Below, one piece after another: positions 54,401-63,257 of a stretch of 64,000 bases of DNA. Source of the DNA: Bacteroidaceae bacterium (GTDB taxonomy: Bacteria; Bacteroidota; Bacteroidia; Bacteroidales; Bacteroidaceae); contig JAFUGG010000018.1 in assembly GCA_017469525.1 (NCBI GenBank), forward strand, positions 53,655 to 117,654. Direction: 5' to 3'. Every line of letters starts with the position of its first letter. Position 1 is the first letter of the stretch. The notes beneath the pieces were generated by a model that saw nothing but the letters and a program-made list of their open reading frames with translations, ran no database searches and was not told the DNA's origin. Made by a program: the position numbers and the translations under genes.

Positions 54401-56315
54401 ACTCAAAGGTGCCCACCGACAGACAGTTCTTTACAGAAACGATTCCTTTTCTGGTGTAGCCGATGATGCCGGCAAATTGGGCACTGTTAGAATTAACTGT
54501 GCCTTGGAACTTTCCGTCGAAGAGGCAATTGGCGATGTCTACGGAAACATTAGTGTTGTTGAGAATGTAACCAACGATGCCGCCATAGTTGCCTCCCTTG
54601 TCGTTTGCATTGAGGGTGCCGGAATAGGAGCATCCTTCGATGACTACTTTACTATTCTGTGAAGGACATCCACCTACGACGCCGCCCAACCTGGGAGTGC
54701 TGGCTGTTGAGGTACTGTTGATGTCCACCTTGCTGTGTACGTTGCGGATGGCGAGAATGCTATCCCTTGCGTATGCAACAACGCCAGCAGCATATCCGAT
54801 GTTTGCCTCGTCAATGTTAATGCTTCCTTCGACGCTGAAGTTCTCAATGAGTGCTCCTGTGGAGATGACGCCAAAGACGCCGTAGTAGTTATGTATAACA
54901 TCGAAGTTGAAGTTCTGGATGGTGTGGCCCTGGCCATCGAAGTGTCCTTTATAGCTGGAACCTGATGTCCCGCTGACGAGGCCCCAGTCGCCGATGGCTG
55001 TCCATGATGTTAATCCTGACATGTCAATGTCGGCAGTAAGCACAGCATTAGCCTTGTCATTACCTCTGTTCACGAATTTCTCGAACCATGATAACTGCTT
55101 TGCATTGGCGATCTCATAGAAGCCGTCGGCATTGGGCGTAAGGAATTTATCATTGAAGATGCCGCAATACGAGCAGAAGCCATCCACGAAGTCGTGGTCG
55201 TCCTGTATGGCTTCAGCATTAGTGTTGGTGAATGTTGCTCCTTCATATAAATCGCCGTTGCAGTGCAAGCGTCCCGCCATATAGACCTGTGCATGCGTGG
55301 CATTGAGCACGGGCTGTTGGTCTGTCCCGATTGTCTGATACCATCCTATGACAGACTGGTCGCCGTTCAGGAGATAGCATGCCTCGCCGCTTGCAAGCTG
55401 TTCTGCTGTAATGCAGTTTGCCTGCGTCAGGTTAATATTACCGTCATTGTCCTTGCCTGCACTTTCGGCACTGCCTTCAAGCCAGCAGTTGCCTCCCAGT
55501 TTTGCAAGGTCATGAGTCCTCAGGCGCCCCACAATAGCACCGCCGTACTTAGGTGTGGCATCGGGCTCGTTGCAAATCACAGAACCTATGTTCAAGCACC
55601 CCTTCACATATGAAACGTCGTTGTTGAGGTATCCTGCTACGCCACCTGCGGCACAGTTGACATCGGAGAATGTAATCTCGCCATAGTTGGCACAGAATAC
55701 TACGCTGTCGCCTCCGAGGTATGCCACTACGCCGGCAAAGTTGTCTGTGCTGCCGGCTGCCACTTGCATAGTGCCACTGAAGGTGCATGTGCTGATGGTG
55801 TTGCCGCCACGGGCTGAGCCTACGACACCGCCCACGTGATGCACGCCGGTTACGGGAACATCAATCTCAAGAGATGAGTGAATGTTTGTGATGACGCTGC
55901 TCGCTGGGTAGCCTACAACGCCAGCACCTGTTCCGCCTATAGCAGAAAGTTTGCCGTCGATGCTGAAGTTCTTGATGGTGGCATTCGTTGTGTAGCCGAA
56001 CAGTCCGCCGCCATCGGATGAGCACTCAGCATCGAAACCAGTGATCTTATGCCCCTGGCCGTCGAAGATGCCGCTATAATTCGTAATGGGGGCCTCCCAA
56101 ACGTTGGTAAGGGCAATGTCGGCTGTGAGTACAGCATTGGCGGTAGCCTCGCCATTGTTTACGAGAGAGGCGAACGCTACGAGGTCGTCTGCGCTTGCAA
56201 TCTCATAGTACGTGACGCCGTCAATCTCCGTAGTCGAGAGGTCTTGGGCCCACGCTTGCATACCTGTCATGCCGAAAAGGGCAATCAGGAGAAATGAGTA
56301 GATTGTTTGTTTCAT
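51438..56315 (-). CDS. Large GLUG-repeat surface protein, C-terminal tail out of frame
   Basis: The 1625-residue open frame starts with a signal peptide (1-23, ending AWAQ). It has three blocks of GLUG-type beta-helix repeats (about 35-335, 400-720, 1270-1590; FDGQGHKITGF and NFSIDG motifs), a helical region (about 750-900) and a carbohydrate-binding-like beta domain (about 920-1090, LLVNPSFANDFEGW). The shared C-terminal sorting tail (YNLAGQRLQKMQRGINIVGG, then KVLVK and TAA at 51463) is present but shifted by one base against the main frame. The shift lies in the repeat at 51553-51575. As read, the protein ends in an unrelated 32-residue tail. It may be a decaying gene, a switchable one, or a sequencing error. 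Confidence 0.75.
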   Translation of the reverse strand: MKQTIYSFLLIALFGMTGMQAWAQDLSTTEIDGVTYYEIASADDLVAFASLVNNGEATANAVLTADIALTNVWEAPITNYSGIFDGQGHKITGFDAECSSDGGGLFGYTTNATIKNFSIDGKLSAIGGTGAGVVGYPASSVITNIHSSLEIDVPVTGVHHVGGVVGSARGGNTISTCTFSGTMQVAAGSTDNFAGVVAYLGGDSVVFCANYGEITFSDVNCAAGGVAGYLNNDVSYVKGCLNIGSVICNEPDATPKYGGAIVGRLRTHDLAKLGGNCWLEGSAESAGKDNDGNINLTQANCITAEQLASGEACYLLNGDQSVIGWYQTIGTDQQPVLNATHAQVYMAGRLHCNGDLYEGATFTNTNAEAIQDDHDFVDGFCSYCGIFNDKFLTPNADGFYEIANAKQLSWFEKFVNRGNDKANAVLTADIDMSGLTSWTAIGDWGLVSGTSGSSYKGHFDGQGHTIQNFNFDVIHNYYGVFGVISTGALIENFSVEGSINIDEANIGYAAGVVAYARDSILAIRNVHSKVDINSTSTASTPRLGGVVGGCPSQNSKVVIEGCSYSGTLNANDKGGNYGGIVGYILNNTNVSVDIANCLFDGKFQGTVNSNSAQFAGIIGYTRKGIVSVKNCLSVGTFEYKEGNAMNIGHIVGRITYDSGNTGITLANNYYKNTGVPASGTSSGGSGKGTAPVEVTDAQLASGEICWNLNEESFLDPVWRQTIGYEDYPVPMGDGAIVFETPGGFDCISDAESFESFRDNIIAVETAFTENTVAYTALLEEYTEDINSWESIDNFDDFIAAYKASMELKDAIKLSAANYDAYVHACAAVATYMEENSLEGEWATLLANYLNDSVEPGSDYPNGSYSYVMDYCNLDDEQILAEIAFVNQLLENAIAGGITAGTEVTRLLVNPSFANDFEGWTEEHDGGSTVVGGKTDIMPVAEAYNNNSVNISQTISEMPNGIYMMKANGLFRAGTDITSQYYAGQLYMNGTVNYFMTQGEDVISYDDAEPGVNCLGEGGDADYVMDDITGWVPNSRDACSVAFKAGRYMNYCATEVTDGTLTVGMRNLGTGLVKDWMPFGDVHVYYLGTADEADEKLADVLQEYVARAQVIVDFFWSDDPNEFAMYPNMSEELKRQLEDAIADVETAETGKDKMELIGTFSDLFNQVLDCRKAYIAMFDKANSLFDFLDTLIGIDLITQEEYNEWSDLILEVQAHYMSGDISTEEALALAEKLNIVDHMLPKDEKNFYQISTAQQLQLFALVVNNGQNDAKAELTADIDMSELTEILPIGTTTYPYKGYFDGQGHKITGFGTYDEEGEFFTLTLSGDAQGLFGKATSATIRDFSIDGAFQYNGGTGYGVIGWAEGCMIRDIHSTLTIASAATSHHIGGVCGDMRAGSKAYNCSFSGIITDTHNSHDCIGGIGGYSNENCLYENCANYGTVLFSNAGAYAAGICGYVNNDSFVGVNNCLNVGAVKTTTDSAPTYGGVIVGRLRGHANSTFNNNYWLADSGARAYGDQSATATSVNDEQLKSGEICYKLNEGQVHVNWFQTLATDDYPMLLKDHLQVFFYEGEYTNIDPDAIEMVNLQWSMTPSIILPDNASRRCNVASISWAAERCSSSNPTRHTNT
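51553..51575. repeat. 9-bp direct repeat, two copies 14 bp apart, at the frame break
   Basis: ATTGACCAT occurs at 51553-51561 and 51567-51575 (ATGGTCAAT on the coding strand). Removing one 14-bp unit would bring DAIEMVN directly into frame with DAIYNLAGQRL. Confidence 0.85.
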
Positions 56316-56374
56316 GTGGGTTAGTTTTAGTTAATTTATAAAGGGTATTGAGTGTTTATGATGGTATGTCAAAT

Positions 56375-56407
56375 CAGTTCGGGCAGATGGTATGTCCGCC
56401 CGAACTG
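56375..56407 (-). terminator. Hairpin between the two GLUG-protein genes
   Basis: CAGTTCGGGC pairs perfectly with GCCCGAACTG around a 13-nt loop, just after the stop of the gene at 56425. The T tract is weak (ATTTGA). Confidence 0.5.
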
Positions 56408-56424
56408 GTTTAGCTTAGTTTTGT

Positions 56425-59400
56425 TTAGTAAAGGATTTTCTTGCTGCCAACGATGTTGATGCCGCGTTGCATCTTTTGGATGCGCTGGCCGGCGAGGTTG
56501 AAGACAGGAGCCCCCTCTTTCGTCTCCCCGAGGGAAGAAACGATGCCAGTAGCATCGTCGGCAGTGAAGAAGAATGCCTTCGCTCCGCTTGTGCTCTGGT
56601 AATAGGCTTTGCCTGCAGGGATTGTGCCTTCTGCCTTGTAGAAGCCTATGCCGTCTGAGCCATTTGCGAGGACGTACATCGTGCCGTCGGCAGCGGTAGC
56701 TGTGTCTGTGCCCTTCAGGTCATTGGCGACATTGATGGCGGGCAGGTCGGCAGCTTGCTTGTTGTAGTAGCCGCCCTTCAGTACTACGGGAGTGCCTGCG
56801 GGGATGTTGTCAATCTCGCTGAGGTCGAGCCATGTGCTGTTGAGGACAGCAACGTAGGCCTTGACATCGCCATTGAGCTCGTAGCCTGTCGTGGTGTCAT
56901 ACAATGTAGCATAGCCTGCTTCGCCTACATAGGAGACGGGGTAGATGCCAGTGGGCATAGGAGTATTGTCTGTGCCGAGGAGCTGGCTCCATGCTGCGCC
57001 GAGCTTGTAGGCAACCTCACCGCTGGCGAGCTGTTCGGTGGTTACCGATGTGGCAAGATTGTCTGTGGTACTGCAGTTGTCAGCCACTTTGCCATGAGTT
57101 TGAGTTCCATCAAGAATGTAGTTATTGCTGGAACCTGCTCCTTTATTTCTGACATAACCGAAGATGGAACCTGCCACGGGAGCATCAACAGTTCCCAGTG
57201 CCAGACAGTTCTTCACAGTGTAAACAGAGCTGTTTGCTCCGATGTAGCCGACGATGCCGCCGCAGTAAGCGTTGGTGACGTCGGTTGTTATGCTTCCTGC
57301 GTAGAGGCAATTGCTAAAGTTAATTTTTGTGGAGGAGTTATTCTGGATGTAACCTGCTATACCGCCGCAGTTTGCTTTGTCCGTTGTCTCGATGGTTCCG
57401 AAGAAGGAGCAGCGGTCAACGTTTGTTGTGCCTTGGTTGCCATTGCCCAAGATACCGCCTACTTTCTTGTCGTTGCCTGAGTTTGTAAGGTTGAGGTAGC
57501 TGGTGATGCCAAGGATGTTGATGGTTGTGCCGAAGGTGTAGCCAACAACTGCAACGGCATCATAGGAGACGTTGTTGATTGTTCCGTAGATGGTGAAGTT
57601 CTCGACGGTTGCACCTGCTGCCAGTCTGCCGAAGAGGCCGTGGTTGTTTTGGTTTGTGGTATAGCTGAGGCCTGTGATGGTGAAGCCTTGGCCGTCGAAG
57701 TGGCCGCTGTAGTATGCACCGTCCACGCTGTTGCCGATGGGGTTAGGCCATGCGATGCCAGTCATGTCGATGTCGTCCACAAGGAGGGCATTGACAGAGG
57801 CATCAACCTGATTGACGTAAGCTGCGAACCATACGAGTTGCTTCTCATTGGCAATCTCGAAGAAGCCTTCGGCATTTGCTGCTATATAATTCTCGTCGAG
57901 GGCGCCGCAGACGGTGCAGAAGCCGTCGGCGAAGCTATGGGCGTCGATGATAGAGGCATCGGTATTGCTGTAGATAACAGTGGAGCCTTCCTTCGGTGTC
58001 ATGTCGCAGTTGAAGGAGCCGTTAGCATAGACGACGGCTGTGCCTTGCGGTGCGGGATATGCATCGCCTGTGGGCGCTTTGGCTTCGAAGTTGTCTGTGC
58101 CTACTTCCACAGAGATGGCATATGCGCCAAGCACAGGCAGAGTGACGTTGATGTCGTTGATGTTGGCATAGAGCTTGTCGCCGTTCACCTTGCCGCTGAG
58201 TGTATAGGGGATGTTCTGCAGATATGACTTGAAGGCTGCCATGCTGCTGGGGATGTTTTCGTCGGGTACGTTGAATGTGCCTGTCTTGCTGAATGTACCG
58301 TCGTCCTCGATGGTGATGTCTTCAAGTACTACATCGCCCACGGGAATATCCGTGGAGTTGGTGTGGACAACGAAGTCGGGCAGGATGAAGTCGTAGGAGC
58401 CTCTGTCGTTTTCAGTCAGAATGGTGTTGGCGTTCTGCGGGTCGCGCTTCGTTCCATTGGCGGTTACGACGTATTGCTGTGCCGTAAAGACGGTGTTCTT
58501 CAGTGCCAGATACCAGTTGATTTCGCTTTGGTCGCCATTGAGCTTGAAGGCAATCTCGCCGCTGGCAAGCTGCTCGGCTGTCACCTTGACAGGTGTCGTG
58601 CCTGCCTCAGTGGCGGTGCCAGTGCCTTGCGTTTTATTATCTCCCAGATAGTAGTTTGTCCCGCTATACTTTTGGTTGCTTGTAGTATTTATCTGACCAA
58701 TGAACTGGCCTGGATTTGTTGCGGTAATTGTGCCGACAGACAAGCAGTTTTCAATCTTGAGTTGGCAGCTGCGTGTGTAGCCTACGAAGCCACCGGCATT
58801 ATCACCCGTGCCAATGTCAATTGTTCCGTCGAACAGGCAGTTGGTGATGTTGATGTATGCATTGGCGTTGTTCAGCGTGAGTCCCACGATGCCGCCGAAG
58901 TTGCCGCTGATGTTGTCCGTGGTCAGCGAGCCAGAGAAGCTGCAGCGATCGATGTTGATGGTGCCATTGCCAACTTGTGCACCCAAGATACCACCATGTC
59001 TTGTCTGTGTACATGTGATGTTAAGATGACTGTGGATGCCGCTGATGTTTACATTACCTTGTGCAGAACCAATAACACTCATGCGCTGGCCCGTGCTGGT
59101 GATAGTGCCGTAAATAGTAAAGTTCTTGATATTAGCCCCATCAGCAACATGACCGAAGAAGCCGGCACCATAACTGTTGTTGGTGGTGCTTGATGTCAGT
59201 TGGAATCCGGTGATGGTCTTGCCCTGACCATCGAAGGTGCCTTTGTAGCCGAAGTTGTTGTCGATGCCGATAGGTGTCCACCCTGTCAGGCTCGACATGT
59301 CGATGTCGGCTGTCAGTACGGCATTAGCGTCTGTTTCGCCGCCGTTCACTGTTGCGGCGAAGTCCGCAAGGTCTTGGGCTGTGGCAATCTCGTAGTCGTC

Positions 59401-59469
59401 CGCCCATGCGTTCACTGTCAGCAGGCTGAATGCTGCTGCCAAGAAGAGAGAGTAAAGTTTCTGTTTCAT
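56425..59469 (-). CDS. GLUG-repeat surface protein with C-terminal sorting-like tail
   Basis: The 1014-residue protein has a signal peptide (1-23, ending AWA) and two GLUG blocks (about 25-340 and 530-840, with FDGQGKTITGF, NFTIYGTI and NFSNCLYAG motifs). A short domain of unknown fold (about 360-460) lies between them, and a C-terminal beta module (about 870-990, GYATLYDTTTGYELNGDVKAY in parts) follows. The end reads FNLAGQRIQKMQRGINIVG. It is paralogous to the protein at 51438 and is preceded by its own -7 element. It is probably displayed on the cell surface; the ligand is unknown. Confidence 0.8.
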   Translation of the reverse strand: MKQKLYSLFLAAAFSLLTVNAWADDYEIATAQDLADFAATVNGGETDANAVLTADIDMSSLTGWTPIGIDNNFGYKGTFDGQGKTITGFQLTSSTTNNSYGAGFFGHVADGANIKNFTIYGTITSTGQRMSVIGSAQGNVNISGIHSHLNITCTQTRHGGILGAQVGNGTINIDRCSFSGSLTTDNISGNFGGIVGLTLNNANAYINITNCLFDGTIDIGTGDNAGGFVGYTRSCQLKIENCLSVGTITATNPGQFIGQINTTSNQKYSGTNYYLGDNKTQGTGTATEAGTTPVKVTAEQLASGEIAFKLNGDQSEINWYLALKNTVFTAQQYVVTANGTKRDPQNANTILTENDRGSYDFILPDFVVHTNSTDIPVGDVVLEDITIEDDGTFSKTGTFNVPDENIPSSMAAFKSYLQNIPYTLSGKVNGDKLYANINDINVTLPVLGAYAISVEVGTDNFEAKAPTGDAYPAPQGTAVVYANGSFNCDMTPKEGSTVIYSNTDASIIDAHSFADGFCTVCGALDENYIAANAEGFFEIANEKQLVWFAAYVNQVDASVNALLVDDIDMTGIAWPNPIGNSVDGAYYSGHFDGQGFTITGLSYTTNQNNHGLFGRLAAGATVENFTIYGTINNVSYDAVAVVGYTFGTTINILGITSYLNLTNSGNDKKVGGILGNGNQGTTNVDRCSFFGTIETTDKANCGGIAGYIQNNSSTKINFSNCLYAGSITTDVTNAYCGGIVGYIGANSSVYTVKNCLALGTVDAPVAGSIFGYVRNKGAGSSNNYILDGTQTHGKVADNCSTTDNLATSVTTEQLASGEVAYKLGAAWSQLLGTDNTPMPTGIYPVSYVGEAGYATLYDTTTGYELNGDVKAYVAVLNSTWLDLSEIDNIPAGTPVVLKGGYYNKQAADLPAINVANDLKGTDTATAADGTMYVLANGSDGIGFYKAEGTIPAGKAYYQSTSGAKAFFFTADDATGIVSSLGETKEGAPVFNLAGQRIQKMQRGINIVGSKKILY
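56507..56537. repeat. Possible GC-rich palindromic element before the sorting tail
   Basis: GAGCCCCCTCTTTCGTCTCC and CCGAGGG encode SSLGETKEGAP just before FNLAGQR. The corresponding spot in the protein at 10699 (about 15713-15753) has a similar GC-rich segment encoding SFPSGEDLGEA. Confidence 0.45.
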
Positions 59470-59526
59470 GTTGATAGTTAGTTTTTGAAGATTATTGTAA
59501 AAAGGTTAATTTTGCTTACATGCACG

Positions 59527-59534
59527 CAAATTTA
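59527..59534 (-). promoter_or_regulatory. Bacteroidota -7 element for the GLUG-protein gene
   Basis: On the minus strand this is TAAATTTG, 57 bp upstream of the start at 59469, in an AT-rich region. Confidence 0.55.
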
Positions 59535-59707
59535 TGTTTTATTATAATATAATGTTCGCGCGATGTTATGTTTTTAAGAATATTCAACATCAATAAGTAT
59601 ATTTATGCAGCGGTGTACCGCAATATGCGAACCTGTATGAACATGGTGTGTGGGAGTGCCGATTTTGTAATATAGGTGTCCGGTAAAGTCAGGTAGGCGT
59701 CCTAAGA

Positions 59708-59953
59708 CTGGAAGGCTTCACTTTGAGGACTCCGGCTTTGCCGCCTGACCGTAGGGAAGAACCGGGGGCGAAGCCCTCGGAATCAGCGCATGATATGCTC
59801 TCCGCTGCCTGGAAGGCAGTACTATGAGATGCCGATGGTATTGCCTTCCAGGCAGGATCTGGGAGGGTCTCACACATTGTCCGAGGGCTTCGCCCCCGGT
59901 TCTTCCCTACGGTCAGGCGGCAAAGCCGGAGTCCTCAAAGTGAAGCCTTCCAG
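59708..59953. repeat. Perfect 73-bp inverted repeat with a 100-bp centre
   Basis: Arm 59708-59780 and arm 59881-59953 are exact reverse complements over 73 bp (starting CTGGAAGGCTTCACTTTGAG). The 100-bp centre holds a further hairpin (GCCTGGAAGGCA facing TGCCTTCCAGGC). An 18-bp piece of the arm (TCCGGCTTTGCCGCCTGA) also occurs at 37658-37675. No open frame spans it. Confidence 0.9.
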
Positions 59954-60404
59954 GCTTTTTGCCCATTAGGCATTTTCAAGCCCCATTCAATCAGAGTTGA
60001 CTCAGAAAGGCCTCAAGGGACAATGGATGTATAAGATGTTTTAGCGGATAGCAATAATTTTGTAAAGATTTTTCCCAAAAATGTGTGACGTGACTGCAAA
60101 AAATGGGCGTCGGATAGCCCGACCGACCCTTTGGCTGCAATTTTTGGCGTTTTTGCAAGGCGGTGGTTTTCAACGATATAGAATTTTGCGTTTTGTCGTC
60201 CTGTTCTGAAAAGGGATAGGTTTGATGTGCTTTTGGGTGAGAAAAGGGCCTATTTTGCCGCCGGATTCGACGTAGGTCTTGAGCACAAGCAAAGTACCTC
60301 TTTGGCCAAAGAAATACAGTGCTTGGACTCACCCTCCCTAATTCTTCGGCCGATTTAGCGTGCCGGACGATGCGGAAAATGCAAAAAGTTGTAAAGATTT
60401 TTTC
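59954..60404. other. 451-bp region without a supported gene
   Basis: The region holds a 113-codon open frame on the minus strand (59991-60332) without a family match, start signal or coding character. It also holds a short palindromic TACCTCTTTGGCCAAAGA at 60295-60312. I see nothing else. Confidence 0.5.
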
Positions 60405-61190
60405 CTATGGAAGTGTCACTTTTGCCATGACGGGGAAGTGTGTGGACGGGAGGCGTCGTTTGTACTTCCCATCGCTTTCCTGTGTGTAATAGCCGTACTG
60501 CAGCTGTCCGTATGCTTTGACGGTGATGGTTTTGGAGACGAAGATGAAGTCGAAACGCTCGGTGCCGTGGTTGGCGTCCAGGTCGAAGCCCGAGAAAGTG
60601 CCGTATTCGGCGCTTTTGACCGGTGCCTTTGTGTAGCAGTCTTCGTAGCGCAGTTTCAGCCTGGAGTAGGCAGTCTTGGTCTCGCTTACGCCGAGGTCTC
60701 CGAGCAGGAATACGGGCAGTTTCTCCGTGTTGATGGCGGTGACGGCGTTAACGAGTGTGGTTGCCGATGTCAGGGCGGTGCTTGCCGTGGGTTCGAAGCA
60801 GAAGTTGAAGACGTAGAATGCCTTGCCGTCTTTCCTCAGCTTTGCCCATGTGCAGGTGTTGCCTTCTGGCAGTCCGTCCACTACGTTGGTGCTGTCGAGC
60901 TCCAGTGCTTTCGCATAGAGGATGTCGCCAGCCAGGTTGTAGGTGCCCACTCCAGACTTGATTTGCGCGAGTTGCGATGCTGTGGCTGACTGCAGGCCGA
61001 CGACGTCGGGCTCCTCGAACTTGAGCATCTCGCAGATGACGGGCTTGCGTTTCGCCCACTTGTCGGCTCCGTCGCCGTAGAGGGCCTCCTCATCGGTGGA
61101 GGTGACGTAGAAGGTGCCGATGTAGAGGTCTTGCGCCTGGGCGCAGAGCGCCAGCAGGGTTATGATGATGGATGATATGGTCTTTTTCAT
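60405..61190 (-). CDS. Secreted nuclease-fold (EEP) protein lacking catalytic residues
   Basis: I start it at ATG 61190 (MKKTISSIIITLLALCAQAQ), a signal peptide. The 261-residue protein follows the endonuclease/exonuclease/phosphatase fold of its neighbour. The catalytic positions are changed: TYNVR becomes TFYVT, GVQEAT becomes GLQSAT (Ser68), NTH becomes NFC (Cys131), GDYN becomes GDLG (165-168), RIDHIF becomes RFDFIF and SDH becomes STH (249-251). It is probably a catalytically dead paralogue that binds or regulates. Its start overlaps the stop of the upstream nuclease fusion by 4 bp (ATGA), so translation is coupled. Confidence 0.8.
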   Translation of the reverse strand: MKKTISSIIITLLALCAQAQDLYIGTFYVTSTDEEALYGDGADKWAKRKPVICEMLKFEEPDVVGLQSATASQLAQIKSGVGTYNLAGDILYAKALELDSTNVVDGLPEGNTCTWAKLRKDGKAFYVFNFCFEPTASTALTSATTLVNAVTAINTEKLPVFLLGDLGVSETKTAYSRLKLRYEDCYTKAPVKSAEYGTFSGFDLDANHGTERFDFIFVSKTITVKAYGQLQYGYYTQESDGKYKRRLPSTHFPVMAKVTLP

Positions 61191-63238
61191 TGCTTTATGT
61201 ACTTTTTGCCGTTGATGATATTGATGCCTTTCTGAGCCTTCATGAGTCGCTGTCCGGCGAGGTTGACTACCGTCGAGCCTTGCTTGAAGATAAGGTCCTT
61301 GATGCCGTCGGTGTCGTCGTTGACGTATGTGCCGTCTTGCAGCAGTACGGGCAGGTGGTCGGGCAGGAGCACGGGGTAGTCGTCCTCGCCCAGCGTCTGG
61401 TACCAGCTGATTGAAGTCTGGTCTCCGTTGAGCCTGTAGCATATCTCTCCGCTGGCAAGCCTGTCTGCACTGACAGCCTCACCCTCTACGGCATTCTCTC
61501 CGCTCACCTGGATGGCACTGCCCTCCAGCCAGTAGTTGTTCAGGAAGGCCGTAGGCGTGAACTCCCTGATGCGGCCTCCGATGGCACCGCTATAGGTAGG
61601 CGTGCCGCTCGTTCTCCCCACCTTGCCGACGCTCAGGCAGTTCTTCAGGCCGGCAAAGCTTGCGTTGTTCACATAGCCTATGATGCCTCCGGCGAAGGCT
61701 TCGGCTGCCCTGAAGGTGACATTGCCATAGTTGGCACAGTTCTCCACGATGCAGTTCTCGTTCGTGTAGCCCACTACGCCGCCTATGCAGTCCGTGCTGC
61801 CGCCTGTGTCGGAGATGCTGCCGCTGAAGGAGCAACGCCTGATGGTGCTGCCTGTGCAAAGGCTTCCCACTACGCCGCCAATGTGGGTCGATACCTTCGG
61901 AATGGTGATGGTCAGCGACGAGTGTACGTCCTCGATGGCAGAGCCTGTGGCATATCCCACGGCACCAAACTCGCTGAAGCCTTCGGCGGCAACGAGTGAG
62001 CCGCTGATGGTGAAGTTCTTGATGGTGGCGCCCGATGCGTTGCCTATCAGGCCTCCATACGACTTGCCGGTCTTGATGGTAATGTTCCGGATGGCGTGGC
62101 TCTGCCCGTCGAAGGTGCCGGTAAAGGGCTTCCCCACTGAGCCGATGGGTTGCCAGCCAGTCGCACCAGTCATGTCGATGTCCTCAAGCAATACAGCTTT
62201 CGCAGCAGCATTCTGACGGTATCCGGCTATGCCACCCACAATGTAGGAGAAAGCCAGCAGGTCCTGCGGAGTGGAAAGCTGGTAAACGCCATTCTCGAGA
62301 GGCGGCGGCGTCACCGCAAGCTCAGTCTTCGGCACGGTAGTCCTGTACGCCAGCTTCGCCAGCACAGGGCTGTGGTCGGAGTATGCCCTCTGGTAATAAG
62401 TTGCCGTGCCAGACGTGGAATAGTAGCAGGGATTGAGCACGGCATAGTGCATGATGTTGAATGCAGTCTTCGTGACAAAGATATGGTCGATGCGGCGCAG
62501 CTCCGATTCCACCGTGCTGTAGTTGCCTGCATCGAAGCCCGGACATGTGCCGTTCGTCATGAACTTCTGCTTGGCCTTGTCGTAGCAATCATAGAGGAAG
62601 CCCGAGTTGTAGAACAATTTGTAGGCCTCGCCAGTCTGTATGGCATTGTAGTCCCCCGTAATGATGACGGGAGCCGTTCTGCTTGCCAGCTCCTCCACCT
62701 TCTGCTTTATCAGGTAGTAGGACTGCTGTCTGTTCTTCTCGTCAAGGTCCATGTGTGTGTTGAAGTGATAGACTATGACGCTGTCCTCCTTGTCGTAGAA
62801 CTTGCCCCAAGTGCAGATGCGGTAGTACGTCGTTGAGCCTCCGGCGCTCGGGAAACCCTTCGACGGCTTGCCAGGCGTGTCGCTTAGCCAGAAGTCACCA
62901 TGGTCAAGCAGCACCATGCGCTCCTTGCGGTAGAAGATGGCCGAGTACTCTCCGCTTGTGCCTCCATCGGTGCGGCCCACACCGATATAGCTGTAGCCCG
63001 TCAGCCCGCTTGCCATGTCGTTCATCTGGGCATTGGTGGCTTCCTGTACGCCCAGCAGGTCGGGCTGCTGAAAGTTGACGAAGTTGATGAGGTAGGTTCG
63101 GCGAGTGTTCCAGCCGTTGCCTGCATCGGTGTCGCCCGAGTTTTTGTACCTGACATTGTACGTGCAGACACATAGCTCTCCAGCTTCTGCTGCGAAGAGA
63201 GCCAGCATGAATAAGAAGAATAATAGTTGTCGTTTCAT
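61187..63238 (-). CDS. Secreted EEP-family nuclease fused to GLUG repeats and a sorting-like tail
   Basis: I start it at ATG 63238 (MKRQLLFFLFMLALFAAEAG), a signal peptide. The 683-residue protein has an endonuclease/exonuclease/phosphatase domain (about 21-300) with intact sites: Asn28 (TYNVR), Glu66 (GVQEAT), His162 (FNTHMD), Asp196 and Asn198 (GDYNA), Asp251 (RIDHIF) and Asp288-His289 (SDHSPV). GLUG repeats follow (about 315-610, FDGQSHAIRNI, KNFTISG). The end is VNLAGQRLMKAQKGINIING. It could be a surface-anchored nuclease or phosphatase. rnhB lies 19 bp upstream in the same direction. Confidence 0.85.
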   Translation of the reverse strand: MKRQLLFFLFMLALFAAEAGELCVCTYNVRYKNSGDTDAGNGWNTRRTYLINFVNFQQPDLLGVQEATNAQMNDMASGLTGYSYIGVGRTDGGTSGEYSAIFYRKERMVLLDHGDFWLSDTPGKPSKGFPSAGGSTTYYRICTWGKFYDKEDSVIVYHFNTHMDLDEKNRQQSYYLIKQKVEELASRTAPVIITGDYNAIQTGEAYKLFYNSGFLYDCYDKAKQKFMTNGTCPGFDAGNYSTVESELRRIDHIFVTKTAFNIMHYAVLNPCYYSTSGTATYYQRAYSDHSPVLAKLAYRTTVPKTELAVTPPPLENGVYQLSTPQDLLAFSYIVGGIAGYRQNAAAKAVLLEDIDMTGATGWQPIGSVGKPFTGTFDGQSHAIRNITIKTGKSYGGLIGNASGATIKNFTISGSLVAAEGFSEFGAVGYATGSAIEDVHSSLTITIPKVSTHIGGVVGSLCTGSTIRRCSFSGSISDTGGSTDCIGGVVGYTNENCIVENCANYGNVTFRAAEAFAGGIIGYVNNASFAGLKNCLSVGKVGRTSGTPTYSGAIGGRIREFTPTAFLNNYWLEGSAIQVSGENAVEGEAVSADRLASGEICYRLNGDQTSISWYQTLGEDDYPVLLPDHLPVLLQDGTYVNDDTDGIKDLIFKQGSTVVNLAGQRLMKAQKGINIINGKKYIKQ

Positions 63239-63257
63239 TTGAGTTTTTATGTAGAGG

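Noticed and set aside
59991..60332. 113-codon open frame on the minus strand
   Set aside because: No ribosome-binding site, domain or recognisable sequence. The composition looks like translated spacer, and it stands next to a large inverted repeat.
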